DNA of 64,000 bases from Comamonas koreensis (GTDB taxonomy: Bacteria > Pseudomonadota > Gammaproteobacteria > Burkholderiales > Burkholderiaceae_C), in contig NZ_CP043575.1 in the NCBI RefSeq assembly GCF_014076495.1, forward strand, positions 682,001 to 746,000. The letters are read 5' to 3'. The notes beneath the pieces were generated by a model, which worked only from the letters and a program-made list of their open reading frames with translations, was not told where the DNA came from and did no database searches. Made by a program: the position numbers and the translations under genes. Shown here in pieces: positions 1-8,912 of this stretch; the first letter of the stretch is position 1, and every line of letters starts with the position of its first letter.

Positions 1-937
1 CCTTGGCGCGTTTTGATTGCCGGCACCATCGCGGCAACCGTTTGGGGCGCGAGCCCTGCTTTTGCCAACACGCCGCAGGCGGTGCCTGAGGGCGCGCTGG
101 TCAGCACCGAATGGCTGGCGGCCAACCTGCAGCGGCCCGATGTGCGGGTGATCGAGGTCAGCGTGAACCCGGGGCTGTATGAGCGGGCGCATATTCCGGG
201 GGCGGTCAACTTCTCCTGGCACAACGACCTCAATGACAAGGTGCGCCGCGACATTGTCAGCAAGGAGGCGTTTGAGCAATTGCTGTCCAAGGGGGGGGGT
301 GAGCGACAACACCACCGTGGTGCTCTACGGCGACACCAACAACTGGTTTGCGGCCTGGGGCGCCTGGGTGTTTGATGTGTATGGCGTCAAGAACGTGAAG
401 CTGCTCGATGGCGGCCGCAAGAAGTGGGAGGCGGAGAACCGTACGCTGAACAACCGCGCACCGGACTACGCCGCCACCACCTACCGCGTGGGCCAGGTCA
501 ACACCGATTTGCGGGCCCGCCTGGGCGATGCGCTGGCGGCGGTGGAGGGCAAGGGCGCTACGCAGCTGGTGGATATCCGCTCGGCCGACGAATACCAGGG
601 CAAGGTGTTTGCACCGGCCGGAGTGCCCGAGCTGGCCGTGCGTGCCGGCCATATCCCTGGCGCGGTGAATGTGCCCTGGGGCAAGGCGGTCAATGAAGAC
701 GGCACCTTCAAATCGCGGGCCGATCTGCAAAAGCTCTATGCCGATGCCGGCATCGACGGCAGCAAGCCCATCATCACCTACTGCCGCATTGGCGAGCGCA
801 GCAGCCATACCTGGTTTGCGCTCAGCAAGATCCTGGGCTACCAGGTGAAGAACTATGACGGCTCCTGGACCGAATACGGCAACAGCGTCGGTGTGCCGAT
901 CAACAACCCGGCCGGCACGATCTGGGCTGCCAAGTAA
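1..937 (+). pseudogene. periplasmic thiosulfate sulfurtransferase (two rhodanese domains), frameshifted, 5' end outside window
   Basis: The open frame enters from position 1 with the end of a signal peptide (ASPAFA then NTPQ), so the product is exported. The N-terminal rhodanese half is read in one frame up to about 297. The rest is read in another frame, from GVSDNTTVV to the stop at 937. The switch falls in a run of nine G at 291-299; eight G would restore one frame reading LLSKGGVSDNTTVV. The C-terminal half keeps the active-site loop CRIGERSSHTW, with the nucleophilic Cys at 782-784. Known role of the family: transfer of sulfane sulfur from thiosulfate to an acceptor. The next gene is a sulfur transporter, which fits. 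The extra G could be a sequencing error, a true mutation or a phase-variable tract; the sequence alone cannot decide. Confidence 0.8.
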
Positions 938-990
938 GCCGATTCTTTGGTGTATTGAATGTCTCCGCATGGGCTCGGTCCTGTGTTCAC

Positions 991-1017
991 TGCCCGCCTA
1001 GCGCGGGCATTTTTTTG
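991..1017 (+). terminator. Rho-independent terminator after the sulfurtransferase
   Basis: The stem TGCCCGC (991-997) pairs with GCGGGCA (1003-1009) over a five-base loop and is followed by seven or more T. It lies between the sulfurtransferase stop and the start of the YeeE-type gene at 1029, so the latter probably depends on read-through or its own promoter. Confidence 0.75.
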
Positions 1018-1028
1018 GATGGAATGCG

Positions 1029-2300
1029 ATGACTGATTCCAGTGGGGGTTTGGGAGGTGCGGGCACTGCTGCCGGGCAGCGCGCGGCCGGGGGCATCAGT
1101 GCTTATTGGCAGCCGGTGACGGCGGCGGTATTGCTGCTGGCGCTGTGGCCCTTGCAGCAGGTCTTGCTGCAGCGCGATGGCGGGCGCACCCTGGTGTTTG
1201 CGCTGGCCATTGGACTGGCGCTGGGGGTGGTGCTGCAGCGCTCGCGCTTTTGCTTTTACTGCCATGCGCGCGATTGGCTGCAGCGCGATGACCCGCGCGG
1301 GATTTTGGCGATCATTCTGGCGCTGGCCGTGGGCGTCGTGGGCATGACCGTGGTGCAAAGCAGCTGGGTGCCCAACCCGCAGGCGGGGCAGCTGCCGCCC
1401 GATATGCACATTGGCCCGGTGAGCTGGGTGCTGGTGCTGGCCGGCCTGGCCTTTGGTGCGGGCATGCTGGTGTCGGGCTCCTGCATCAGCGCGCATTGGT
1501 ACCGGCTGGCAGAGGGGTCGGCCGCATCGCCATTTGCACTGCTGGGCACGGCGCTGGGTTTTGCGCTGGGCTTTCAGACCTGGAACCCGCTCTACAGCCT
1601 GGCGGTGGCCGATGCGCCCGTCGTCTGGCTGCCGCAGCACCTGGGCTATGGCGGCGCGCTGCTATTGCAGCTGGGGGTGCTGGCGGCTTGGGCCGCCTGT
1701 GTGTGGCAGCGCCATGTGCAGCAGCGCCAGCGCAGTTTGCCGCTGCCTGCAGTACCCGCAACGGCTGCGCCGCGCAGCGTGACTGCGCTGTGGCGCAGCC
1801 TGTGGCAAGGGCGCTGGAACTATGCCCTGGGCGGCCTGCTGGTCGGCCTGATCGCTACCGCCGCCATTGTGCGCATGCGGCCTTTAGGCGTGACGGCCTT
1901 GTTGGGCAGCCAGGTGCGCGGCGCGCTGCAAGGCCAGGGCTGGGTGCCTGAGCGGCTCAATGGCTTGGATGGCTTTGCCGGCTGCGCCACCTTGCCGGCA
2001 GCCACCTGGGCCACGCCCAATGCGCTGGTGCTGCTGGGCCTGCTGGCCGGCGCGTTTATCGCCGCCTTTGCCAGCGGCCAGTTCCGCCCGCGCCTGCCTA
2101 CCGGGCGTGATGCGGGCCGGGGATTGCTCGGCGGTGTGCTGCTGGGCTGGGGTGCTATGACGGGTATTGGCTGCACCGTGGGCACCTTGTTGTCCGGCGG
2201 CATGGCGGGTGCGCTGAGCGGCTGGGTGTTTGGCGTGGCCATGCTGCTGGTGCTGTGGCTGGGGTTCCGGTGGCAGACCTGGTGGGCGAGCCGGGCTTGA
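1029..2300 (+). CDS. YeeE/YedE family (TsuA-like) sulfur-compound transporter
   Basis: This 423-residue protein is highly hydrophobic, with about ten membrane segments. It carries the cysteine motifs of the YeeE/YedE family: RSRFCFYCHARDW in the first half, GSCISAHW (Cys about 152) and GIGCTVGTLLSGG (Cys about 382). Known for the family: YeeE/TsuA imports thiosulfate, handing it along conserved Cys residues. Placement right behind a periplasmic rhodanese supports a role in thiosulfate or sulfane-sulfur uptake in the inner membrane, but the exact substrate is inference. No TusA-like partner gene lies next to it in the window. Confidence 0.85.
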   Translation: MTDSSGGLGGAGTAAGQRAAGGISAYWQPVTAAVLLLALWPLQQVLLQRDGGRTLVFALAIGLALGVVLQRSRFCFYCHARDWLQRDDPRGILAIILALAVGVVGMTVVQSSWVPNPQAGQLPPDMHIGPVSWVLVLAGLAFGAGMLVSGSCISAHWYRLAEGSAASPFALLGTALGFALGFQTWNPLYSLAVADAPVVWLPQHLGYGGALLLQLGVLAAWAACVWQRHVQQRQRSLPLPAVPATAAPRSVTALWRSLWQGRWNYALGGLLVGLIATAAIVRMRPLGVTALLGSQVRGALQGQGWVPERLNGLDGFAGCATLPAATWATPNALVLLGLLAGAFIAAFASGQFRPRLPTGRDAGRGLLGGVLLGWGAMTGIGCTVGTLLSGGMAGALSGWVFGVAMLLVLWLGFRWQTWWASRA

Positions 2301-2469
2301 TGGGGTAGGGTGCTCATGCCGGGTTAAAGCCGGTTGCTTGGCTGTGATCTGGTGGCTTGATGCTAGGGATTTGATAGTGCATTGAGCCCCTGCGCCAGTC
2401 GGCTGTCACACCCGAGCTGTGGTTTTGGCGCTATATTTCCACTCGCTTGCCACACCCACGGGATTGACC

Positions 2470-3336
2470 ATGCTTTTAGGCCTTGCCGCCAACCGTTTGC
2501 ACCACCAGAACGAAGATGCTGCGCTGTTCAGCTTTTTGCGCGCCTGCGAGCAGGGGATCCGGGAGCTGAACATCGGATTCCATGCGGTGGGCCGCACCTA
2601 TGACGCGATTGCAGCGGCAGAAATGCTCAAAGGCCACAAGGGTATGGTGCGCTACCCCTATGGCCGCGAAGGCGGCCTGATGAAGCTGGTGGCCGAGGTC
2701 GTGGGCATGCCCGGTGACAACCGCGTGCTCGATGGCGCCATCTACCTGATCGATCCGGTGGACCCCTCGTCGATCTTCCCCGAGGCGCTGGCCTTGAAGC
2801 GCCAGTGCGTGATCCATGGCAAACCCTTTATCTCAACAGCAGCCAGTGCACGCGACTGGGTGGAGATGGAACGCATCCACGCCGGGCTGGCGCCCGACCG
2901 CCATGCCGACCGCCTGCACGACTATGGCAACCAAACCCTGGCGCTGATTGCGCATGATGCGATGAAGCCGGCGATGCTGGAGTTTTGCGAGCGCAATTTT
3001 GCGCTGCTCTCGCGCTACCGCCGCCGCGTGGGCACCGGCACCACCGGCCAAAAGCTCAACGAGCTGGCCTGGAGCAAGGGCTGGCCGGCTGACAAGCCCT
3101 GGGTGGACCGCTTCAACAGCGGCCCGCTGGGGGGTGACGCACAAATTGCCGACCTGGTGCTGGAGCGCCGCTGCCAGCGCGCGATCTTCTTTGAAGACCC
3201 GCATGTGGCCCGCCAGCATGAGGCCGATATCCAGCTGCTGGAGCGCGCGGTGACGACCGTCACCCAGGAGGTGGTGTGCATGACCTCGCCAGCGGTGGCT
3301 CAGCGCTGGTGCGATGCGGCCGTTAAGCGGGCGTAG
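2470..3336 (+). CDS. tandem methylglyoxal synthase-like protein (degenerate N-terminal plus intact C-terminal domain)
   Basis: The 288-residue product has two MgsA-fold halves. The C-terminal half keeps every landmark of E. coli MgsA: ALIAHD (His162, Asp163), GTGTTG (188-193), SGPLGGDAQ with the catalytic Asp223, and FFEDP followed by His250 and Asp253. Known reaction: dihydroxyacetone phosphate to methylglyoxal plus phosphate. The N-terminal half (about 1-140) follows the same order of blocks (VGRTYDAI, YGREGGLMKLV, IYLIDPVDPSSIF, GKPFISTAASARDW) but lacks the HD pair, the catalytic Asp and the His, so it is probably non-catalytic. MgsA is normally about 150 residues. The ATG at 2470 is preferred over an in-frame GTG at 2419, whose extra residues are unlike the family. 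The convergent neighbour is a VOC-fold protein. Confidence 0.8.
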   Translation: MLLGLAANRLHHQNEDAALFSFLRACEQGIRELNIGFHAVGRTYDAIAAAEMLKGHKGMVRYPYGREGGLMKLVAEVVGMPGDNRVLDGAIYLIDPVDPSSIFPEALALKRQCVIHGKPFISTAASARDWVEMERIHAGLAPDRHADRLHDYGNQTLALIAHDAMKPAMLEFCERNFALLSRYRRRVGTGTTGQKLNELAWSKGWPADKPWVDRFNSGPLGGDAQIADLVLERRCQRAIFFEDPHVARQHEADIQLLERAVTTVTQEVVCMTSPAVAQRWCDAAVKRA

Positions 3337-3354
3337 GCACTCGCCTATCGGCGG

Positions 3355-3771
3355 TTAGTCTGCTTTTACCGTGTCAGTCACCTCGTTCGCGACCTCGATC
3401 AGGTTCTCATCGGGGTCGTAGAAATACAGCGATTGCAGCGTGGCCTGCGCACCCGTCGCGCGCACCGGCCCCTGCACGATGGCGACCTGCTCGCGCTGCA
3501 GGTGGGCGATGACATCGGCCAAGGGCATGCGGGTCAGAAAGCAGACATCGGCAGAGCCAGGGGTTGCATGCTTCACGTTCGGGTCGACGACATTACCGAC
3601 CTCGTGCAGGTTGATTTTTTGCCGGCCAAAGTGCAGTGCATAACGGCCGGGCTTGAACTCCTGGGCCTCCATGCCCAGCACCCGCTCGTAAAAGGCAATG
3701 CTGCGCGGGATGCTGTGCACGGTGAGCACCAGGTGGTCCAGGGCATCGACCAGAGAGGTGGTGGTAGGCAT
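3355..3771 (-). CDS. VOC family (glyoxalase/dioxygenase fold) protein
   Basis: This 138-residue protein has the paired beta-alpha-beta-beta-beta units of the vicinal oxygen chelate superfamily. Likely metal ligands are His13 (DHLVLTV), a His in INLHEVG (about 56) and Glu126 (DENLIEVAN). The start at 3771 (MPTTTSLVDALDHL) begins directly at the domain; longer versions add unrelated residues. The substrate is unknown; single-domain members include glyoxalase I, fosfomycin-type transferases and dioxygenases. Its 3' end faces the methylglyoxal-synthase-like gene 18 bp away, so a link to methylglyoxal removal is tempting but unproven, as the two genes are convergent and not an operon. Confidence 0.8.
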   Translation of the reverse strand: MPTTTSLVDALDHLVLTVHSIPRSIAFYERVLGMEAQEFKPGRYALHFGRQKINLHEVGNVVDPNVKHATPGSADVCFLTRMPLADVIAHLQREQVAIVQGPVRATGAQATLQSLYFYDPDENLIEVANEVTDTVKAD

Positions 3772-3861
3772 AGGGCTTGCTCCAAAGGTGGATTCCAGGG
3801 GGCAGTATGCGCCCAAGCTGGGCGGTGCTCTGTGCTGCGCGTTGCAAGCGGTGCCCATGTC

Positions 3862-3894
3862 AAAAAGCCGCAGCGCCCCATGGCGTCTGCGGCT
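3862..3894 (-). terminator. terminator of the phoD-like gene
   Basis: AGCCGCAG (3866-3873) pairs with CTGCGGCT (3887-3894). Read on the minus strand, the hairpin is followed by a U run (A tract at 3862-3866). It lies 27 bp beyond the stop of the phosphatase gene. Confidence 0.6.
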
Positions 3895-3920
3895 GGCCGT
3901 TATGGCGCGCGGCCCGTGGC

Positions 3921-5528
3921 TCAGGCCTGCTGGGGCGCCAGCGTCTTGGTGTAGAGCGCGGCGCCGTTGAGGTCCTTGAGCACCACGGTCAGCGCGCGGC
4001 TTTGGTGGTCGATATCGAGCTGGCCAAAGAACTGGTAGCCCTCGCTGGGGGCGGAGTTGGCCTTGGGTGGCGCCTTGTGAAAGACGACATCAAGGCCAAA
4101 GGTCTGGTCGGCCTCATTGGGGCCAAAGCCGCCGGCATTGAGGGGGCCGGAGACAAATTCCCAGAACGGTGCGAAATCCTTGAACTGCGCGCGCTCGGGG
4201 CTGTAGTGGTGGGCGGCGGTGTAGTGCACATCGGCGGTGAGCCACACCACGTTGTGGATGCCCGCGTCCTTGATGCCCGTCAACAGGCGCGCCATCTCCA
4301 GCTCGCGCCCCTTGGGCACGCCGTGCTCGCCATTGGCAATGGCCTCCCACTGGTCGCGGCCTTGGGCGTCCTTGCCGTCGGGCACAAACAGGCCGATGGG
4401 CATGTCGGCGGCAATCAGCTTCCAGGTGGCGGTGCTGGCCTTGAGGCCCGCCAGCAGCCAGTCGAGCTGGGGGCGGCCGAGGAAGTCGGTCTCGGCGCTT
4501 TCGGCGGCCTGCAGGTTGTGGCTGTTGGGGCCACGGTAGCTGCGCATATCCAGCACAAAGATATCGGCCAGCGGGCCTTGGGGCAGGTGGCGGTAGACGC
4601 GCTGCTGCTCGGCCGCGCCAAAGGGGCGCATGGGCGCGTATTCCATAAAGGCGCGGCGGCCCCGGGCCGTGAGCAGCTGCACATTCTTTTCGGTATAGCG
4701 CTTGTCGTTGGCCACGCTCTTGCTGTCCGAGTAGTTGTTGGTCACCTCATGGTCGTCCCACTGCCAGATCTGTGCGACTTCGCTGCCCAGCGCGCGCACG
4801 TTGCGGTCCATCAGGTTGTAGCGGTAGCGGCCCCGGTACTCGTCCAGCGTCTCGGCCACCTTGGCGACCTGGGGCGTGACCAGGTTCTTCCAGGTGCTGC
4901 CATCGGGCAGCGCGACGGTCTTGGCGATGGGGCCATCGGCATAGATGGTGTCGCCGCTGTGCAAAAACACATCGGGGTTGGCTTTGCGCATCTCGTCATA
5001 GATGCGCATGCCGCCGATGTCCTCGTTGATGCCAAAGCCCTGGCCGACGGTGTCGCCGCTCCACACCAGGCGAAAAGGGCGGGTGGCAGGGCCCTGGCTG
5101 GCCAGCGGGGTGCGAAAGTGCCCCAGCACCGCCGGGCTGCGGGTGTTGCTGCTGGCCAGGTCATCGAGCAGCACGCGGTAGAAGATGTCCTGCCCGGCGG
5201 GCAGGCCCTGCAGATCGACGCGGCCGGTGCCATCGGTATCGGGCAGCAGATCGGGCCCGCGCACCAGCGTGCTTTGGGCAAAGTGGCTGGTGGTGGACCA
5301 TTCCACGCGCATGCGCGCCTCGCGGCTGGCCCGCGCCCAGACGATGGCGCTGTGGGCCAGCACATCACCGCTTTGCAGGCCCGACAGCAGCATCGGCCGC
5401 GCGGCATCCTGGGTGATGGCGGCGGGGGCCGTTTGCGCGCGCAGGATGCCGGGCAGCAGGCCCGTGCCGGCAATGGCGCTGGAAGAGAGCAGAAAGCGGC
5501 GGCGGGCGGAAGGGTCGTGGGAAGTCAT
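3921..5528 (-). CDS. phoD: PhoD-family alkaline phosphatase/phosphodiesterase, Tat-exported
   Basis: The 535-residue protein starts with a twin-arginine signal (ARRRFLLSSS) and a hydrophobic stretch ending near LRAQTA, so it should be folded in the cytoplasm and exported by Tat. PhoD landmarks are the N-terminal beta domain (LLSGLQSGDVLAHSAIVWARAS), the metal-binding motifs SGDTVGQGFG, HSGDTIYADG and WDDHEVTNNY, and a distal His motif WLTADVHYTAAHHY. Known function: a Ca/Fe-dependent phosphatase of phosphodiesters, usually induced by phosphate starvation. The ATG at 5528 puts the RR motif near the N terminus; an upstream GTG at 5582 would bury it. No clear Pho box was seen. Confidence 0.88.
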   Translation of the reverse strand: MTSHDPSARRRFLLSSSAIAGTGLLPGILRAQTAPAAITQDAARPMLLSGLQSGDVLAHSAIVWARASREARMRVEWSTTSHFAQSTLVRGPDLLPDTDGTGRVDLQGLPAGQDIFYRVLLDDLASSNTRSPAVLGHFRTPLASQGPATRPFRLVWSGDTVGQGFGINEDIGGMRIYDEMRKANPDVFLHSGDTIYADGPIAKTVALPDGSTWKNLVTPQVAKVAETLDEYRGRYRYNLMDRNVRALGSEVAQIWQWDDHEVTNNYSDSKSVANDKRYTEKNVQLLTARGRRAFMEYAPMRPFGAAEQQRVYRHLPQGPLADIFVLDMRSYRGPNSHNLQAAESAETDFLGRPQLDWLLAGLKASTATWKLIAADMPIGLFVPDGKDAQGRDQWEAIANGEHGVPKGRELEMARLLTGIKDAGIHNVVWLTADVHYTAAHHYSPERAQFKDFAPFWEFVSGPLNAGGFGPNEADQTFGLDVVFHKAPPKANSAPSEGYQFFGQLDIDHQSRALTVVLKDLNGAALYTKTLAPQQA

Positions 5529-5834
5529 GGTGGCGGTACCGGTGGCAGCAAAAAACGCCACGATAGCCAGGGCCTGTGACACCGGGATGAAGCATGAAAC
5601 AGCGTGTTAACGCTTTCTTCTTCAACGATGAAAGCTATAGTATTAGTAGCATTTTCTATGCTGGACAGCAGCAGATGGAGCAACGGCTGGCTGCGTTTTG
5701 CGGGCTTGTGTGGACGGTATTACTTGCACAATTCAGCAAGTGAGCTTTGATATCTCATTCTTTGAATAAGCATCCGCGCACTCCACAATGGCGTATCAAC
5801 ACCGGTAGCCGCTAGGCGGATTCAAGGAGCAGAC
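5529..5834. other. intergenic region between phoD and the beta-alanine operon
   Basis: This 306-bp divergent region has no credible gene. It is more AT-rich than its neighbours around 5620-5760 and should hold the phoD promoter (minus) and the aminotransferase promoter (plus). AAGGAG just before 5835 is the Shine-Dalgarno of the aminotransferase. Confidence 0.6.
5724..5752 (+). promoter_or_regulatory. possible sigma70 promoter of the beta-alanine operon
   Basis: TTGCAC (5724-5729), a 17-bp spacer, then TTGATA (5747-5752), about 80 bp before the aminotransferase start. The -35 is good and the -10 is weak; this is a pattern match only. Confidence 0.3.
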
Positions 5835-7196
5835 ATGAGCTTTGTGCAGATTGACGATACGACGGGCAGCACGCAGCTGCGCACCGATGCGGCCTGGCTG
5901 GACGCACACTGGATGCCCTTTACCGGCAACCGCAACTTCAAGGCCAAGCCGCGCATGATCGTCAGCGGCCAGGGCGCCTACTACACCGATGCCGATGGCC
6001 GCAAGATTTTTGACGGCCTCTCGGGCCTGTGGTGCTCGGGCATTGGCCATGGCCGCAAGGAAGTGGCCGAGGCGATTGGCAAGGCGGCGCTGCAGCTCGA
6101 TTACGCACCGGCTTTCCAGTTTGGCCACCCCGCCTCGTTTGCGCTGGCCAACAAGATCAAGGAACACACTCCAGCAGGCCTGGACCATGTGTTCTTCACC
6201 GGCTCGGGCTCGGAAGCGGCCGACACTTCGCTCAAGATGGTGCGCGCCTACTGGCGCTTGAAGGGCCAGGCCGGCAAGACGGTGCTGGTGGGCCGCGAGA
6301 AGGGCTACCACGGCGTGAACTACGGCGGCATCTCGGTGGGCGGCATTGCCGGCAACCGCAAGATGTTTGGCCAGGGCATTGTGGCCGACCACCTGCCCCA
6401 CACCCAGCCACCGGCCGGCACCTTCCAGAAGGGCATGTCCGATGAAGGCGGCCGCGCGCTGGCCGACAAGCTGCTCGATGTGATCGCGCTGCATGACGCC
6501 AGCAATATCGCGGCGGTGATCGTCGAGCCGTTCTCGGGCTCGGCCGGCGTGGTGATCCCGCCCAAGGGCTACCTGGAGCGCATCCGCGAGATCTGCACGC
6601 AAAACGGCATTCTGCTGATTTTTGATGAGGTCATCACCGGCTTTGGCCGCTGCGGTGCCTGGACCGGTGCCGAAGCCTTTGGCGTGGTGCCCGACATCAT
6701 GAACTTTGCCAAGCAGGTGACCAATGGCGCCCAGCCGCTGGGCGGCTGCGTGGTGACCAAGGAAATCTACGACACCTTCATGGCCGCAGGCGGCCCCGAG
6801 TACATGCTGGAGTTTGCCCACGGCTACACCTACTCGGCCCACCCGGTGGCCTGCGCGGCCGGTGTGGCTGTTATGGACATACTGGAAAAAGAAGACATGC
6901 CCGGCCGCGTCAAGGCGCTGGCGCCGTACTTTGAAAACGCTGTGCACAGCTTGAAGGGCGCCAAGCACATCGCCGACATCCGCAACTATGGCCTGGCTGC
7001 TGGCTTTACGATTGCCGCGCTGCCCGGCGAGCCGGCCAAGCGCCCCTATGAGATCGCAATGAAGTGCTGGGAAAAAGGCTTCTACGTGCGCTATGGTGGC
7101 GACACCATCCAGCTGGCGCCGCCCTTCATCAGCGAAAAGGCCGAGATCGACCGCCTGATCAACGCGCTGGGCGACGCGCTGGCTGAAACCAACTGA
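5835..7196 (+). CDS. oapT: beta-alanine (omega-amino acid):pyruvate aminotransferase
   Basis: This 453-residue class III PLP aminotransferase closely matches the omega-amino acid:pyruvate transaminases: DAHWMPFTGNRNF at the N terminus, FTGSGSEAADTSLKM for the phosphate clamp, IFDEVITGFGR with the PLP-ring Asp, and NFAKQVTNGAQPLGG with the PLP Lys293. Known reaction: beta-alanine plus pyruvate to malonate semialdehyde plus alanine. A strong Shine-Dalgarno AAGGAG precedes the ATG. The acylating dehydrogenase that would consume the product follows 109 bp downstream on the same strand, which supports beta-alanine as substrate. Confidence 0.9.
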   Translation: MSFVQIDDTTGSTQLRTDAAWLDAHWMPFTGNRNFKAKPRMIVSGQGAYYTDADGRKIFDGLSGLWCSGIGHGRKEVAEAIGKAALQLDYAPAFQFGHPASFALANKIKEHTPAGLDHVFFTGSGSEAADTSLKMVRAYWRLKGQAGKTVLVGREKGYHGVNYGGISVGGIAGNRKMFGQGIVADHLPHTQPPAGTFQKGMSDEGGRALADKLLDVIALHDASNIAAVIVEPFSGSAGVVIPPKGYLERIREICTQNGILLIFDEVITGFGRCGAWTGAEAFGVVPDIMNFAKQVTNGAQPLGGCVVTKEIYDTFMAAGGPEYMLEFAHGYTYSAHPVACAAGVAVMDILEKEDMPGRVKALAPYFENAVHSLKGAKHIADIRNYGLAAGFTIAALPGEPAKRPYEIAMKCWEKGFYVRYGGDTIQLAPPFISEKAEIDRLINALGDALAETN

Positions 7197-7305
7197 TGGC
7201 GCGCCCCTGGCTGCTGGCGACGGTGACGCACCGGCCAGCAGCATTTTGCGTTCAGACCCGCGTTATTTCGCCCCCCATTTCGAGACATTTCCAAGAGAGA
7301 CTTTG

Positions 7306-8823
7306 ATGAACCACGACAAGAATGTGACGGCCACGGTAGGCCATTTGATCGACGGCAAGATCGTGCACGATGGCGGCCGCACGCAGCCGGTGTTCAACCC
7401 GGCGACGGGCCAATCGACGGTGAGCGTGGAGCTGGCCAGCAAGGCCACGGTGGAGGCAGCGATTGCCTCTGGCGAAAAGGCCTTCCCCGCCTGGCGCAAT
7501 ACGCCGCCGCTCAAGCGCGCGCGCATCATGGGCCAGCTCAAGGTGCTGCTGGAGCAGAACGCCGACAAGATCGCAGCGATGATCACCGCCGAGCACGGGA
7601 AGGTGCTGGCCGATGCGCATGGCGAGCTGCAACGCGGTATCGAGAACGTCGAGTTCGCCAGCTACGCGCCCGAGCTGCTCAAGGGCGAGCACAGCCGCAA
7701 TGTGGGCCCCAATATCGACAGCTGGAGCGAGTTCCAGGCGCTGGGTGTGACGGCAGGCATCACGCCCTTCAACTTCCCCGCGATGGTGCCTTTGTGGATG
7801 TGGCCCATGGCCGTGGCCTGCGGCAATACCTTTGTGCTCAAGCCCTCCGAGCGCGATCCGACCAGCGCACTCTTCATTGCCCAGCTGGCGCAGGAGGCCG
7901 GCCTGCCACCGGGCGTGCTCAACGTCGTCAATGGTGACAAGGAAGCGGTCGACACCCTGCTGCATGACCCGCGCGTCAAGGCGGTGAGCTTTGTCGGATC
8001 GACCCCGATTGCCGAGTACATCTATGGCGAAGGCTGCAAGAGCGGCAAGCGCGTGCAGGCGCTGGGCGGTGCCAAGAACCATGCGGTGGTGATGCCCGAT
8101 GCCGACATCAGCAACGCCGTGACCGCGATGATGGGCGCCGCCTACGGCAGCTGCGGCGAGCGCTGCATGGCCGTGCCGCTGGTGGTGGCCGTGGGCGACG
8201 AGGTGGCCGAGCAGATGATTGCCGGCCTGAGCGCCGAGATCGCCAAGATGAAGGTGGGCCCGGGCACCGACAACGGCAATGACATGGGTCCGCTGATCAC
8301 CAAGCCGCATTTCGAGAAGGTCAAGGCCTATGTGGACAGCGGTGTGCAAGAGGGCGCCAAGCTGCTGATCGACGGGCGCAGCCTGCAGGTGGCAGGTCAC
8401 GAGGAAGGCTACTTCCTGGGCCCCTGCCTGTTCGACAACGTGCGCCCCGGCATGAAGATCTACCAGGAAGAGATCTTTGGCCCGGTGCTGGGCATTGTGC
8501 GGGTCAAGACCTTGCAGGAGGCGATGGACCTGATCAACGCGCACGAGTACGGCAACGGCACCTGCATCTTCACCCGCGATGGGGAAGCGGCCCGCTACTT
8601 CAGCGACCACATTCTGGTGGGCATGGTCGGCATCAATGTGCCGCTGCCGGTACCTGTGGCCTACCACTCGTTTGGCGGCTGGAAGCGCAGCCTGTTTGGT
8701 GACCTGCACGCCTACGGGCCTGACGCCGTGCGCTTCTACACCAAGCGCAAGACCATCACCCAGCGCTGGCCCAGCGCCGGTGTGCGCGACGGCGCGGTGT
8801 TCAGCTTCCCCAGCAGCCGCTAA
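7306..8823 (+). CDS. mmsA: CoA-acylating (methyl)malonate-semialdehyde dehydrogenase
   Basis: The 505-residue aldehyde dehydrogenase has the MmsA signature: GITPFNFPAMVPLWMWP, LKPSERDPTSA, FVGSTPIAEYIY, and GSCGERCMAVP with catalytic Cys287. MmsA enzymes convert malonate or methylmalonate semialdehyde with CoA and NAD to acetyl- or propionyl-CoA plus CO2. Behind the omega-aminotransferase it most likely makes acetyl-CoA from malonate semialdehyde. The ATG at 7306 follows AGAGAG at a normal distance; an upstream frame from 7246 reads no family-like residues. The C-terminal YHSFGGWKRSLFGDLHAYG block is intact. Confidence 0.9.
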   Translation: MNHDKNVTATVGHLIDGKIVHDGGRTQPVFNPATGQSTVSVELASKATVEAAIASGEKAFPAWRNTPPLKRARIMGQLKVLLEQNADKIAAMITAEHGKVLADAHGELQRGIENVEFASYAPELLKGEHSRNVGPNIDSWSEFQALGVTAGITPFNFPAMVPLWMWPMAVACGNTFVLKPSERDPTSALFIAQLAQEAGLPPGVLNVVNGDKEAVDTLLHDPRVKAVSFVGSTPIAEYIYGEGCKSGKRVQALGGAKNHAVVMPDADISNAVTAMMGAAYGSCGERCMAVPLVVAVGDEVAEQMIAGLSAEIAKMKVGPGTDNGNDMGPLITKPHFEKVKAYVDSGVQEGAKLLIDGRSLQVAGHEEGYFLGPCLFDNVRPGMKIYQEEIFGPVLGIVRVKTLQEAMDLINAHEYGNGTCIFTRDGEAARYFSDHILVGMVGINVPLPVPVAYHSFGGWKRSLFGDLHAYGPDAVRFYTKRKTITQRWPSAGVRDGAVFSFPSSR

Positions 8824-8912
8824 TACCTGGATGCAGCCGCCCCGCGAAGGGCCAGGCTGCAAGTTGGTGCGTTTCTTGCGAAGGCTGAGGCATTGCCCCC
8901 AGCCTTTGCACC

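Noticed and set aside
2419..2469. GTG start extending the methylglyoxal-synthase-like protein by 17 residues
   Set aside because: The extra residues have no family match, and the ATG at 2470 is a better start at the domain edge.
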